A stretch of 64,000 nt of DNA from Rothia nasimurium (GCF_928381705.1 NZ_CAKMSR010000001.1:186001-250000); one strand, 5' to 3'; counted from the first letter of the stretch, positions 9,609 to 20,475 are shown. Numbers and translations are program-made. Notes: generated by a model not told the origin, from the letters alone.

Positions 9609-10745
9609 TTAGCGGCGGCGCTTAAGCAGCATAATCGTCTCGTAGTGGCTACTGTGCGGGAACATATCCATTACCTGCCCCTGCACGGGCTCCATCGACG
9701 GCATGCTTTTGAGATCTTTGACGAGAGAGCGCAGGTTGCAGCTCGAATAGATCACCTGGTCGATACCGCTGCCCTCGATCCAGTGAGAAAGCTGCGGCCC
9801 CAGCCCCCGGCGGGGCGGGTTCACAATCAGCATCTCGGGTACCTGGCCACTGCTGGTGGCGTAGTCGGGCGCATCCTGGGCAATGAAGTGTAAACCCGTT
9901 AGACCGCGTTCAGCGACGGTGCGCTGGGCAGAGGCAATAGCCTCGTTACTAATTTCAATACCGGTCACGGTAGCCCCCGTCGGCATGACCGCTGCAGCGT
10001 GCAGGGCGAAGCCTCCTACCCCACAGTAGAGGTCCCAGAGGCTGGCCGGTGCTGCTTCGCTAACCCAGGCCTGGGCCTGACGGTATAGGGCAGCTGCGAT
10101 GGGGGTGTTGGTCTGGAAGAAGCTCTGGGGGCGCAGGTGCAGGGTCATATCGTTGACCTGCATGGGCAGGGTAGTGCGCTCGGTCAGAATAATTTCTTCG
10201 CTCCCCTCAACCAGGGCAACGTGTTCGCGCAGCAGGTTGACGCTCACTACCGCAAGCTGGGGTAGCTGTTCGTGAAGCCGGGGCAGTTCTCGTTTGAGCG
10301 CTACGATGAGTTTTTTGGAACGCAGAACGAAGCGGACCATCAGTTCGCCGCTATCGGAAGCGGTCACCAGAATGTTTTTCAGTTCCCCTTTGCGTTTCTG
10401 AACGTTGTAGGGGGTAAGGTCAGCCCGCTGGATTAGGTCAGCAAGGACGGGTATGGCCCGGCTAATTGCGGGCAGGTAAAGCTGGCAGTCGGTGAGGTCA
10501 ATGCCCTGCCCCTGCCTGTTGAGAATACCGAGGGTGGGCTGCTGGGAAGTTCCACCGACGACCAGCTTAGCCTTGTTGCGGAAGGCTTGGTCTGCGCTTG
10601 CTACAGGTGGGAGCCAGCTGAGGCTCGCCCAGGGTTCGAGCAGGGTCTGGGCGTCATGCTGTTTACCCGCTAACTGATTGGTGTAGGGGGTTTCAAGTAG
10701 AGAGCATGAGCGGCAGAGGCCGGCATCGAAGTAGTGGCAACGCAT
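9609..10745 (-). CDS. rlmC: 23S rRNA (uracil-C5)-methyltransferase
   Basis: SAM-dependent RNA m5U methyltransferase of the RlmC (RumB) branch. The 378-residue protein starts with the Fe-S ligand cluster C3, C11 and C14 (CHYFDAGLCRSCSLLETPY). The catalytic domain has SFFQTN, the SAM loop LWDLYCGVGGFALHAA, NPPRRGLG, and the catalytic-Cys region YSSCNLRSL. RlmC normally modifies U747 of 23S rRNA in E. coli; the exact site here is an inference. The start is ATG at 10745. It appears to be monocistronic. Confidence 0.85.
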   Translation of the reverse strand: MRCHYFDAGLCRSCSLLETPYTNQLAGKQHDAQTLLEPWASLSWLPPVASADQAFRNKAKLVVGGTSQQPTLGILNRQGQGIDLTDCQLYLPAISRAIPVLADLIQRADLTPYNVQKRKGELKNILVTASDSGELMVRFVLRSKKLIVALKRELPRLHEQLPQLAVVSVNLLREHVALVEGSEEIILTERTTLPMQVNDMTLHLRPQSFFQTNTPIAAALYRQAQAWVSEAAPASLWDLYCGVGGFALHAAAVMPTGATVTGIEISNEAIASAQRTVAERGLTGLHFIAQDAPDYATSSGQVPEMLIVNPPRRGLGPQLSHWIEGSGIDQVIYSSCNLRSLVKDLKSMPSMEPVQGQVMDMFPHSSHYETIMLLKRRR

Positions 10746-10806
10746 AACTTCACTATTTTACAGCTCCCTGCCACCGGTCGTATAGGCGGAGCTTTGGGCA
10801 TAGAGA

Positions 10807-10836
10807 AACCGGCGCCTCGTTGCCGAGACGCCGGTT
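10807..10836 (-). terminator. Terminator after the 50-residue ORF
   Basis: The perfect stem AACCGGCG(C)CTCG/CGAG(A)CGCCGGTT has a TTGC loop and is followed on the minus strand by TTTCTCT. It lies just downstream of the small gene at 10864-11016. Confidence 0.65.
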
Positions 10837-10863
10837 CCAGGAAAACACAATCACTATTAACTC

Positions 10864-11016
10864 TTAGCCACCTGCACCAAATGCAAGATCGCGATGGAGA
10901 GCCTCAGCGCTCTTCTTCTCGAGCTTGGTCCAGCCGTCGGATGCGTAGGCAACAAGCAACATTGCCAAGAGCCCCACGATGATTGCGTAGAGAACAAGAT
11001 CGACAATGGTAACCAT
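10864..11016 (-). CDS. 50-residue single-TM membrane protein
   Basis: A short gene that is easily missed. It encodes MVTIVDLVLYAIIVGLLAML and so on: one N-terminal TM helix (about residues 5-25) followed by a charged amphipathic tail with KLEKKSAEALHRD. An AAAGGTGTGAGG ribosome-binding region lies just before ATG. A convincing promoter (TTGCAC, 18 nt, TATGCT) stands upstream and a hairpin terminator downstream, so it looks like an independent transcription unit between rlmC and groEL2. I do not recognise the family. The function is unknown; it could be a small membrane accessory or stress protein. Confidence 0.7.
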   Translation of the reverse strand: MVTIVDLVLYAIIVGLLAMLLVAYASDGWTKLEKKSAEALHRDLAFGAGG

Positions 11017-11089
11017 ATGCCTCACACCTTTCAGTTTCGCCTTTGATACTGATGAGTAAAAGTAAGAGAAGACCTCTTTAGTGATTTAA

Positions 11090-11119
11090 AGCATACCCAT
11101 AGATAGATGTGAAGTGCAA
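11090..11119 (-). promoter_or_regulatory. Sigma70-type promoter of the 50-residue ORF
   Basis: On the minus strand, TTGCAC (11119-11114) and TATGCT (11095-11090) are separated by 18 nt, within an AT-rich island that contrasts with the GC-rich surroundings. About 75 nt of leader separates it from the ATG. Confidence 0.55.
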
Positions 11120-11161
11120 TACTATTATCTAAAATTTTTAGTCATATTTTCAGAGGGGTAT

Positions 11162-11208
11162 AAAAAAGCTCCGCCGCTCCTTGCCAGGGGCAAGAAGCGG
11201 CGGAGCTT
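11162..11208 (-). terminator. groEL2 terminator
   Basis: A long stem (AAGCTCCGCCGCT/AGCGGCGGAGCTT with inner CTTGCC/GGCAAG) is followed on the minus strand by TTTTTTATA. This is a textbook rho-independent terminator, 50 nt after the groEL2 stop. Confidence 0.9.
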
Positions 11209-11257
11209 ACAGCACGTGAGGAACCGGGAATGAACCGGTTTTCTCAGGCGGACGTGA

Positions 11258-13215
<1,958 letters not shown>

Positions 13216-13962
13216 CTAGCCTAGCTGGTAGGTGCCGGTTGCCGAGTCGTAGATGTAGTTACCGGTGGGGTCTAGGTAGAAGGTAGCGGTGGCCGGGTCG
13301 TAGCTGTAGCGCTCTATCGAGGTAGGTGTGGGTGAGGTAGAGGGAGAATCGGCTACCCCGGTACCGCTGGTGGCAGAGTCCGTAGCTGATGAGGACGTCC
13401 CGGCTAGGCTGGTGGGGTCGAAGTCGGCTCCCAGAACCACGTAGACAAGGCCGGTCTCAGCCTGGTAGTCCTGGGCGATGGTGGGCAGGCCCAGGGTGTC
13501 AGCTATTTCGTTAGCTTCTGAGGAGGCCCCGGTGGCGAAGTAGACCATGGATTCAGCGGTGTAGGCTCCCGCCCAGTTAGCGGTAGAGGTAACGGTGTAG
13601 CCGATCGCTTCGAGGGCTGCGGTGGCCTGGGCGGCAGCACCGGCCGGGGCGCTGGAGTTGTAGACCTCAACGGTCACGCTGGAGGGGTTAGTGGTGGGCG
13701 TAGCTTCAGCGCTCGGGCTTGCCGAAGCGGTAGCGGTGGCGCTACTGGATCCGGACGCCTCGGGGGCAGCGGTACGCGGAGAAATCACGTACATGGTGCC
13801 ACCCACAATAAGGGCCAGCACGCCGCTGATAATAATTGCCAGTAGACCTGCGCGGGAGGTGGCGTTATCAACAGGGGCACCGCGATAGGCACCTCGGCGG
13901 GAGGTGTTTTCGTCGATATCGTCGAACTCATCGCGGGGGTAGCTGTTCACGGGCGTCCTCAT
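13216..13962 (-). CDS. LytR C-terminal-domain protein, membrane anchored
   Basis: A 248-residue protein. A charged cytoplasmic N-terminus (1-37) is followed by one TM helix (about 38-60), a Ser/Thr/Ala-rich stalk, and a LytR_C domain (about 95-175: VTVEVYNSSAPAGAAAQATAALEAIGYTV through GLVYVVLG). A second Ser/Thr-rich segment leads to a Tyr-rich C-terminus with internal repetition (YDPATATFYLDPTG, YDSATGTYQLG). LytR_C domains occur in cell-envelope proteins; the specific role is unknown. It is upstream of groEL2 in the same direction but separated by a large gap. Confidence 0.8.
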   Translation of the reverse strand: MRTPVNSYPRDEFDDIDENTSRRGAYRGAPVDNATSRAGLLAIIISGVLALIVGGTMYVISPRTAAPEASGSSSATATASASPSAEATPTTNPSSVTVEVYNSSAPAGAAAQATAALEAIGYTVTSTANWAGAYTAESMVYFATGASSEANEIADTLGLPTIAQDYQAETGLVYVVLGADFDPTSLAGTSSSATDSATSGTGVADSPSTSPTPTSIERYSYDPATATFYLDPTGNYIYDSATGTYQLG

Positions 13963-14048
13963 GATCGTGCGCGGGGCGGGCTTTTAGTTACTAGGGTACA
14001 CGCTAGGTACCGGTGAAGCGGGCTCACGCTCCCTACCGACTAAGAGGC

Positions 14049-14291
14049 TTAGGTTAGGGCATCGCGCTTGAGGCGTAGGCGGCGGGTAAGAGCAGGTTCG
14101 GCGGCAATTGCTCTGGGATTGTCGATGAGGGCGTTGAGCTGCTGGTAGTAGGCCACCGGGGTGAGCCCCAGAGTGCGGGTAATAGCCTGTTCTTTGCTGC
14201 CCTGGTATTTGAAACGTTTTTTCTCAAGATTGAGAATTGCCGCTTCGTTCTCGGTGAGGCCCTCTTCGGGTTCGGTGGTCTCGCTACTCAT
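14049..14291 (-). CDS. DUF3263 family protein
   Basis: An 80-residue small basic protein conserved in actinobacteria. The core [48 protein letters not shown] resembles a helix-turn-helix, so DNA binding is possible but not shown. It is divergent from ung, with 63 nt between starts, and precedes the LytR_C gene in the same direction; the pairing of DUF3263 with a LytR_C protein is common in actinobacteria. Confidence 0.8.
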   Translation of the reverse strand: MSSETTEPEEGLTENEAAILNLEKKRFKYQGSKEQAITRTLGLTPVAYYQQLNALIDNPRAIAAEPALTRRLRLKRDALT

Positions 14292-14354
14292 CTCTTCACT
14301 TTCGGTGGTCTAGTCTTAGTAGGGAGAATACCGCACCGACGCCCAAGGAGTACC

Positions 14355-15035
14355 GTGCCTGCCCGCCCCCTGCATGAGATTATGGCCCCTGACTGGGCCC
14401 AAGCCCTCGCCCCGGTGGAACCCCAGATTCGAGCTATGGGTAACTTTCTGCGGGCAGAGCACGAGGCTGGGCGGGCAACCCTACCCCCGGGGGCCGATAT
14501 TTTCCGCGCTTTCACCTACCCCATGAACGAGGTGAAGGTGCTGGTGATTGGGCAGGACCCCTACCCTACCCCCGGTCACGCGATGGGTCTGAGTTTTTCG
14601 GTGCGCCCCGAGGTGCGCCCGATTCCCCGGTCGCTACAGAACATTTATAAGGAACTCCAAGCCGACACCGGGCTGGTGCCCCCACCCCACGGGGATCTTA
14701 CGGCGTGGAGCGCTCAGGGGGTTATGCTCATGAACCGGGTTCTTTCGGTAGGGGCAGGCCAGGCAGGCTCGCACCGCAATCTGGGCTGGGAGCAGGTCAC
14801 GACCGCCGCCATCGAGGCGCTGGCACAGCGGAGCACGCCCCTGGTGGGGCTGCTCTGGGGTGCGGACGCCCGCAAATGCAGGCCCCTTCTCGGCAACTAC
14901 CCCTGTGTTGAGTCGCCCCATCCGTCACCGCTGTCGGCCTCGCGGGGCTTCTTCGGCTCACGGCCCTTTAGCCGGGTTAATGAGCTCCTGGTGCAGCAGG
15001 GGGCGCAACCCGTGGACTGGGCACTCCCCCACTAA
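14355..15035 (+). CDS. ung: Uracil-DNA glycosylase
   Basis: Removes uracil from DNA to start base-excision repair. The 226-residue family 1 enzyme has the catalytic D68 in [19 protein letters not shown], the [22 protein letters not shown] segment and the [14 protein letters not shown] leucine loop with H189. It starts at GTG behind AAGGAG. Length and motifs are complete. It is divergent from DUF3263 and convergent with the ThrE operon. Confidence 0.95.
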   Translation: MPARPLHEIMAPDWAQALAPVEPQIRAMGNFLRAEHEAGRATLPPGADIFRAFTYPMNEVKVLVIGQDPYPTPGHAMGLSFSVRPEVRPIPRSLQNIYKELQADTGLVPPPHGDLTAWSAQGVMLMNRVLSVGAGQAGSHRNLGWEQVTTAAIEALAQRSTPLVGLLWGADARKCRPLLGNYPCVESPHPSPLSASRGFFGSRPFSRVNELLVQQGAQPVDWALPH

Positions 15036-15063
15036 AACATAGCCATAGGGGCATATAGCTATG

Positions 15064-16542
15064 TCACACTAAGTTCCGCGAGCTCCTCGACCGTAAACGC
15101 CCTGTCATGTCATCCCACAGGTAAGTGCCGCACACAATCCCCGTGGCCATCAGCAGAACCGTCACCCCGGCGGCGGTGAGGCCCTGGCCCCCGGCAAAGA
15201 CGTCCTCCCCTCCCAAAACCAGGTAGGAGGAGCGGAAAATAGTAAGACCCGGCAGCATAAACATCATGCCCGGCACATAGTAAATAGAGGCCGGGCTATG
15301 CAAAAGATAACCCAAGAAGGCCGAACTTAAGCCCACCAGGGTTGCCCCGGCAAGTATCTGCAGGCGTCCGCCTTCTAACCCCGTTATGGCACCCAACCCG
15401 TAGTAGCCTGCCTGCCCCAGCAAAGATACCAGCAGGGTCAGCCAGATAGTCTGGGCAGAGCCTTGCCAAGCAGCTGCCGACATGGCACTCCCCACCGCCA
15501 TACCGGCTATAGAAACCCACAGGGGTGGCGGGCTAAAAACTGACTGCTGCACGTCCAGGCTGGTGGCATCAAAATAGTTCATGACCGTCACGGCCACCGC
15601 GATTCCCGCGATAATCCCGGTGAAATTAGCCCCTGTAATGACAAACTTACCGGCCGCAGTGAGGGGGAAGCCGTGTAGGGCGTCCTGAACCGCTGATACC
15701 AGGCGGAAGGTGGGGAGCAGCATCATCAGCCCTGCCGCCACGATATGCGGGGCAGATACGTAAAAGCCCCTGGCATAAAACCAACCCTCGGGGTCAGAAA
15801 CCAAGAGGGCCAGCACCGTAATCGTTGCAGCGCCCAGGGCCATCATGAAGTAGCTGGGCAGCCTCAACCGCCCCGCCCACACCAGCACAAAGTTCACCAC
15901 GGTAAACACCGCCAGAGAAGTCACAGCGGCCCGCCAGGAGCCTCCCACGCCCAGAGTAAAAGCCCCTGCCATCAACAGGTTCCATGCCAGCAAAACAGCC
16001 GGTGAATAGAGCTTCTTCTGCGCATTGACCTGAGCCAGACGGCGCTCGGCCCGGCCCCGGCTCACACTCCCCTGGGCAATATCGTGTACCAGGCGGTAGA
16101 GCTGGTGCAGGGCTAGGTAATTCTCAGAGGTTGACCGCACCACCCGCACCAGGGTCAGCCCCAGCTTCTCAACACCCAATCCACCGGCTTCGGGCAGCTG
16201 CCCGCGCTCCGCCGCCTCATCAAATTCAGAGACATAGTTAATCACGATGGACTGGTAGGTGATATCAACCTCTACATCGTGAATACCGTACATAGCGCAT
16301 ACGGTCACGACGGCGGTATCTACGTCCGCAGCGTCAGCCCCGTAATGGAACATGGTCTCGGCCAGACGTAGGGCGAAAGCCAGAATCTCGTGGGTTTCTT
16401 CCTTCTGCCGAATCCGCTGCCGGTAGCGGGCTAAGGCCACCTGCGCCACCTGGCGCTGGGCCACACGGGCAAGGCCGCGAATAGGGACGGTCAAGGCTTG
16501 CTGGGGCTGGGCAAAAGAACGAAAGCCCCCGTTAGCGGTCAC
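15064..16542 (-). CDS. ThrE-family threonine/serine exporter, copy A
   Basis: A 492-residue membrane protein. The N-terminal ThrE domain (about 40-270) begins with the conserved soluble segment ILAFALRLAETMFHYGADAADVDTAVVTVCAMYG. The C-terminal half holds a second set of TM helices, about 10 in total. ThrE exports threonine and serine by proton motive force in Corynebacterium; the substrate here is inferred. I prefer GTG 16542, which overlaps the end of the upstream paralogue by 11 nt; TTG 16569 is an alternative. It is the second gene of a two-gene ThrE operon. Confidence 0.82.
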   Translation of the reverse strand: MTANGGFRSFAQPQQALTVPIRGLARVAQRQVAQVALARYRQRIRQKEETHEILAFALRLAETMFHYGADAADVDTAVVTVCAMYGIHDVEVDITYQSIVINYVSEFDEAAERGQLPEAGGLGVEKLGLTLVRVVRSTSENYLALHQLYRLVHDIAQGSVSRGRAERRLAQVNAQKKLYSPAVLLAWNLLMAGAFTLGVGGSWRAAVTSLAVFTVVNFVLVWAGRLRLPSYFMMALGAATITVLALLVSDPEGWFYARGFYVSAPHIVAAGLMMLLPTFRLVSAVQDALHGFPLTAAGKFVITGANFTGIIAGIAVAVTVMNYFDATSLDVQQSVFSPPPLWVSIAGMAVGSAMSAAAWQGSAQTIWLTLLVSLLGQAGYYGLGAITGLEGGRLQILAGATLVGLSSAFLGYLLHSPASIYYVPGMMFMLPGLTIFRSSYLVLGGEDVFAGGQGLTAAGVTVLLMATGIVCGTYLWDDMTGRLRSRSSRNLV

Positions 16543-18664
16543 GCTTTTCTTTCTGCTCGCCGCCCTCAAGGGCGGGGCTCAGATAGCGCTGAATGATGTA
16601 CTGCATGAGGTAGCTCCCCAGCACCACTCCAGAGGCCATGGAAAGAATAATGGCGATAGCCGCTACCATGCCGGGCACACCGGCATCGGAGTTAGCTTCG
16701 ACCGTAAACAGGTAGAGGCCGCGGAAGACCGAGAGACCGGGGAGCAGGAAGGTCAGGGCAGGAACGTAGAAGATAGAGGCCGGGGCATGCAGGCGATAGG
16801 CCAGGAAGGTGCTCATCAGGCCGATTACTAGAGCGGCAAAAGCTGTATTGGCCCTCCCAGCGCCGGCACCAAACATAAGGGTGTAGCCCTGGTAGACCCA
16901 GAAGCCGCAGGTTGAAATCAGCAAGATCCACAGCAGGGTTCGCCAGCGGGCGTGGGTGGTCACCGCAAAGGCTAAAGAGGCCAGCATGAAGAAGGTGTAG
17001 CTGACGCCCAGCCCCGCCCCCACAAATCGGGTTTCGGTGATATCGAGTTCACTCACGCCGAGTACCGACAGCACCGCTACCGCCGAGGCCAGCCCCACCA
17101 CGATACCCAGGAAGGACATGCCCGTTGACACGAACTTACCCGCCGCCGTGAGCGGGAAGCCGTTGAGGGCGTCCTGCACCGTCGAGACCAGCCGGGCGGT
17201 GGGCAGGAGCATGATGAGCCCGGCCGCCACAATGTGGGGTGCTGAGACGTGAAAGCCCACTTGAGAGAAGATAGATGCCTCATCCGATATATAAATAGCG
17301 GCGAAGGTAACCACACCGGCACCCGCTGCCATGTTAAAGAAGCCGGGCATCTTGAGCTTAGAAATCAGGCTGTTAACGAAGTGAATCGCCAGGAATACGA
17401 TACCGCCCACAGCTCCCGCCGCCAGAGACCCACCCAGGGCCAGGACCAGGGAGAAAGCCGCCACGATGTTGGCCAGCATAATGACCATGGGTGAGTAGGG
17501 CTTTTTAGCGGTATTGATTTTGTGTAGGCGACGTTCGGCCCGGTGGCGGGGTAGGCCGCCAGCGGTGATGTCGTTAATGAGCTTGTAGATGTCGTCCAGG
17601 GCAGCGTAGTTCTCTGACCAGGAGCGCACCACGCGCATAACCGTGTGGCTAAAGCGTTCTTTACCGGGTGCTGAGTTTTCGGGCTCGCTCAGGTTAATAG
17701 CCCGGGTGCGGTCATCGACCTCGTCAATATCGGAGACGTAGTTGATAATCACCGACTGGTTGGTGATATCAATTTCAACATCGTCCAGCCCGTAGGCTGC
17801 ACACACGGCCACAATCGCCGAGTCCACATCGACGGTATCTGCCCCGTAGTGGAACATGGTCTCAGCCAGACGCAGGGAGAAGTTGAGGACCTCGCGGGCT
17901 TCTTCTTTCTCACGCACGTATTCGGCGCGGTGGGCGGCGGCGATATTGAAAGGACGCTGGGCCAGACGGGCAATGCCGCGCATGGGTTTGGTGAGCGACT
18001 GGTCGGTGCTCACAAAAGATTTTAGGGAGGAGCGCACCCGCGAGGGGCGTTTAGCAGCAGGACGACGGGGCGATGCGGGCAGGGCAACGGTGTGGGGCCC
18101 AGCCGCTGAAGGGTAGGAGGCCTGTTGCAGGCCGGTAGCTTCGTTTACGGTGAGGGTGCCCGCTGTCGCCGGGCTAGGGTCGTTGTCGCTATCGGCTCGA
18201 CCAAGACTCAGATCGGTGGCCGGGCCGAAGGCAGAGGGCACCTTGTAGCTGGTGGGGGCCGCTAAATCAAAAGCGGACGCCCGCGATTCAGCTACCCCGG
18301 TAGCAGTAGGGTCTACGGTTTCAGCAGGAGTATCAAAAGCGCTGGCAGGCTCCCCCTGCCCCAGGTGGGCCAGGCGGTTACGCAGCTGGGGGTCGCGCAC
18401 CTCATCAAGCGACACAACCGGCAGGGGCCCCCAGGCCTGTGCGGACGAGGGGGCGGGGGCGCCCTGCCCACCGGCGTCCGTACCCTGTAGCGGCTGCCCG
18501 GCACTCCCCTGCCCAACCGCCGGGCTGTCGCCCGGTACCGCCCGCGGCAGCAGAGCCGTCTGCCCAAAGGCCCCGGCCCCGGTGCCCTCCTCGCTAGGGG
18601 CCATATCAAACGCAGAGGCGGAAGGGTAAGCCTTTTGCTGCAAGGGAGTCTTGCTGGGGGTCAA
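16532..18664 (-). CDS. ThrE-family exporter, copy B, with long disordered N-terminus
   Basis: A 710-residue protein. Residues 240-705 are a complete ThrE-type exporter (LNFSLRLAETMFHYGADTVDVDSAIVAVCAAYG, about 10 TM helices) closely similar to the downstream copy A. Residues 1-235 are a Pro/Ala/Gly-rich cytoplasmic extension with four short repeats, SAFD at 17-20, 108-111 and 130-133 and SAFG at 144-147, absent from copy A. The start is TTG at 18664, supported by AGGAG 8 nt upstream. The extension could be a docking or regulatory tail. Substrate specificity is unknown. Confidence 0.82.
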   Translation of the reverse strand: MTPSKTPLQQKAYPSASAFDMAPSEEGTGAGAFGQTALLPRAVPGDSPAVGQGSAGQPLQGTDAGGQGAPAPSSAQAWGPLPVVSLDEVRDPQLRNRLAHLGQGEPASAFDTPAETVDPTATGVAESRASAFDLAAPTSYKVPSAFGPATDLSLGRADSDNDPSPATAGTLTVNEATGLQQASYPSAAGPHTVALPASPRRPAAKRPSRVRSSLKSFVSTDQSLTKPMRGIARLAQRPFNIAAAHRAEYVREKEEAREVLNFSLRLAETMFHYGADTVDVDSAIVAVCAAYGLDDVEIDITNQSVIINYVSDIDEVDDRTRAINLSEPENSAPGKERFSHTVMRVVRSWSENYAALDDIYKLINDITAGGLPRHRAERRLHKINTAKKPYSPMVIMLANIVAAFSLVLALGGSLAAGAVGGIVFLAIHFVNSLISKLKMPGFFNMAAGAGVVTFAAIYISDEASIFSQVGFHVSAPHIVAAGLIMLLPTARLVSTVQDALNGFPLTAAGKFVSTGMSFLGIVVGLASAVAVLSVLGVSELDITETRFVGAGLGVSYTFFMLASLAFAVTTHARWRTLLWILLISTCGFWVYQGYTLMFGAGAGRANTAFAALVIGLMSTFLAYRLHAPASIFYVPALTFLLPGLSVFRGLYLFTVEANSDAGVPGMVAAIAIILSMASGVVLGSYLMQYIIQRYLSPALEGGEQKEKRDR

Positions 18665-18744
18665 AGGGATTACTCCTTCCGCCTCTTACGGTGAAAGTTG
18701 TTCAGGCACAGCACCCGCTGCGCCCAGTATGAACCGGGGTCGGT

Positions 18745-19845
18745 TTAGTAGAAGGGCTGGCCGGTCTTACGGACCCAGAGCTGGCGCATGACCTTCTCAA
18801 CGGCCTGATTCCAGGCCTTGTACTTGACAGGTGAGAGCACCTGGTCCCAGACGCCAACGTAGTCGATGACGTCCTTGGTGAAGGAGGTCTTGAAGAGACC
18901 CAGGCCGTAGTGGTGGTGGTCCTTGTTCTTGAGCTCGCTCTTGGGCGGGGTGCCACAGAAGTCGTAGCTCTTGATGTCGAATTCCTTCATCAGGTCGGTC
19001 AGGGCAGTCCACTGCACCTGGTGGGAGTCGCCGTACTGCTTACGGCGGGGCTTGGAGCCGCCGTCCTTGTAGGTGCCCTTCTCGCCGTAGCGGATCACGT
19101 AGGCACCCACGGAGGGATCGCCGTCCTCGTAGGTGAAGTAGAGGCGGCCCTGGCCAGCCTTTTCAAAGGTGGTCCAAAAGTCGCGGTAGTAGTCGTAGGA
19201 GCGCAGGTGCACGTTGGCGTTGCCCTGACCCACGGTATCCATGAGGGCGTACATCTTCTTCATGTTCTCTTCGGTCAGCGGCACGCGCTCAACTTCGCAG
19301 CCCTCGCGCAGGGAGCGGCGCACGGCGTTGCGTCCGCGGGAGGAGAGAGACTTGAGGACGTCTTCTTCGCTCTTGTCGGTATCGAGAATTGCGGTGGAGT
19401 CGTTGGGCTGGATGTTCCAGCTCTTGACCAGACCGGTCTTAGCCATAAAGGCGTTGATGGAGTCGTCCGCGATGATATCGGGCTCAATCTTGACCGCGAA
19501 GACACCCAGCTTCTCACGCTTGATGAAGTCCTTGTTGGCATCGAGAATCGCGGGGATCTCTTCAACAGAGTTCACGCCGGGGCCCTTGATCATGTACCAG
19601 ATTTTGCCCAGGGCAGGTACGGACTTTTCGAGTACCAGGTTGTAGCTGGCAAAAGGGGCCTCTTCACCGTTGAGGACGGTGGTGCCTTCGTAGACCAGGT
19701 AGAGGGGCTTCCAGCCGTGCTTGGCTTTGACGGAAGCGAAGGACGCTGACTGCAGCAGATTGCCACCACCGGGGCTGGCGATGACGTGCTCATCCCAGGA
19801 AGCGATTTCGGCGTCGGTAGCGAAGCGGGCTGTGAACTGTCGCAA
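18745..19845 (-). CDS. FemAB-family peptidoglycan bridge aminoacyltransferase
   Basis: A 366-residue cytoplasmic ligase of the FemX/FemAB/MurM family. It transfers an amino acid from aminoacyl-tRNA to the lysine side chain of lipid II, building the interpeptide bridge. Recognisable parts are the N-terminal GNAT-like domain (LLQSASFASVKAKHGWKPLYL), STAILDTDKSEEDVLKSLSSRGRNAVRRSLREG and YDFCGTPP in the second domain. The start is TTG at 19845 behind AGAGG. Micrococcaceae often have Lys-type peptidoglycan with Ala, Gly or Ser bridges, so an Ala, Gly or Ser ligase is likely. It is a single gene. Confidence 0.87.
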   Translation of the reverse strand: MRQFTARFATDAEIASWDEHVIASPGGGNLLQSASFASVKAKHGWKPLYLVYEGTTVLNGEEAPFASYNLVLEKSVPALGKIWYMIKGPGVNSVEEIPAILDANKDFIKREKLGVFAVKIEPDIIADDSINAFMAKTGLVKSWNIQPNDSTAILDTDKSEEDVLKSLSSRGRNAVRRSLREGCEVERVPLTEENMKKMYALMDTVGQGNANVHLRSYDYYRDFWTTFEKAGQGRLYFTYEDGDPSVGAYVIRYGEKGTYKDGGSKPRRKQYGDSHQVQWTALTDLMKEFDIKSYDFCGTPPKSELKNKDHHHYGLGLFKTSFTKDVIDYVGVWDQVLSPVKYKAWNQAVEKVMRQLWVRKTGQPFY

Positions 19846-20001
19846 GGTCCCTCTTTTTCTTTTCGGTGCGCGAGTGGGCGCGGGAAAGGTTTCAGCTTCC
19901 CAGTCTATCGAGACTGGGCGGGCTATGCACCCTGTGGGCGCCGTGAGTTTCGTCTGGTGTAGCTAGGTATCTGCCCTGTAGCCCCTTACCCGGGCACAGC
20001 A

Positions 20002-20030
20002 AAGCCCCCGCTTGCGTTAAGCGGGGGCTT
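20002..20030 (-). terminator. Terminator after ptsH
   Basis: AAGCCCCCGCTT/AAGCGGGGGCTT arms with a 5-nt loop end the fructose PTS operon, 43 nt after the ptsH stop. On the minus strand the stem is followed by TTTGCTGT, a weak T tract. Confidence 0.75.
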
Positions 20031-20072
20031 CACATTCAAACCGTTAGGCTGAGATTGCTCGACTGAACCGTA

Positions 20073-20351
20073 TTATTCGGCGTCGTGGTCGGTCTCGAGG
20101 ATCTTGACCAGGGTGTCGAGTGCTTCTTCAGCGCCTTCGCCCTCTGCGCGCAGAACGACCTTGTCGCCGTGCTTAGCGCCGAGTGACATCAGGGAGAGGA
20201 TGGAAGCTGCGTCCATTGCCTCGTCTGCGGGCTCGCCTTCAGCTGCGATGGTGACTTCAACGGGGAGGTCGCCTGCTGCTTCAGCGAAGATCGCTGCGGG
20301 GCGGGCGTGCAGGCCAACACGGCTTGCGATGGTGGCAATACGTTCTGCCAT
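20073..20351 (-). CDS. ptsH: PTS phosphocarrier HPr
   Basis: A 92-residue phosphocarrier that accepts phosphate from enzyme I on the His in SRVGLHARPAA (H15) and passes it to EIIA domains. The second conserved segment, MDAASILSLMSLGAKHGDKV, includes the Ser region, although the regulatory site is not the classical firmicute form. It is the last gene of the fru-pts operon, 124 nt after ptsI across a conspicuous inverted repeat. A ribosome-binding site AAGGAG lies before ATG. Confidence 0.95.
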   Translation of the reverse strand: MAERIATIASRVGLHARPAAIFAEAAGDLPVEVTIAAEGEPADEAMDAASILSLMSLGAKHGDKVVLRAEGEGAEEALDTLVKILETDHDAE

Positions 20352-20385
20352 GGTGTTCTCCTTATAAAGGGGGTGCGGATTTGTT

Positions 20386-20467
20386 GTCCACTACTGAGTC
20401 TAAATCAGGTGCGTATGTTTCGCTCGCGTTAACCGCTTATTTTGGTGTGATTTATTCAGTAGTGGAC
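20386..20467. repeat. Inverted repeat between ptsI and ptsH
   Basis: Perfect 12-bp arms GTCCACTACTGA (20386-20397) and TCAGTAGTGGAC (20456-20467) enclose 58 nt of relatively AT-rich DNA. It begins 9 nt after the ptsI stop. It may be an intercistronic RNA hairpin that protects or attenuates the message, or may frame a ptsH promoter. Confidence 0.65.
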
Positions 20468-20475
20468 GGTGGAGG

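Noticed and set aside
18910..19749. 279-codon + strand frame opposite the FemAB gene
   Set aside because: Valine/glycine-rich shadow translation with no recognisable domain; the minus strand encodes a clear FemAB protein.
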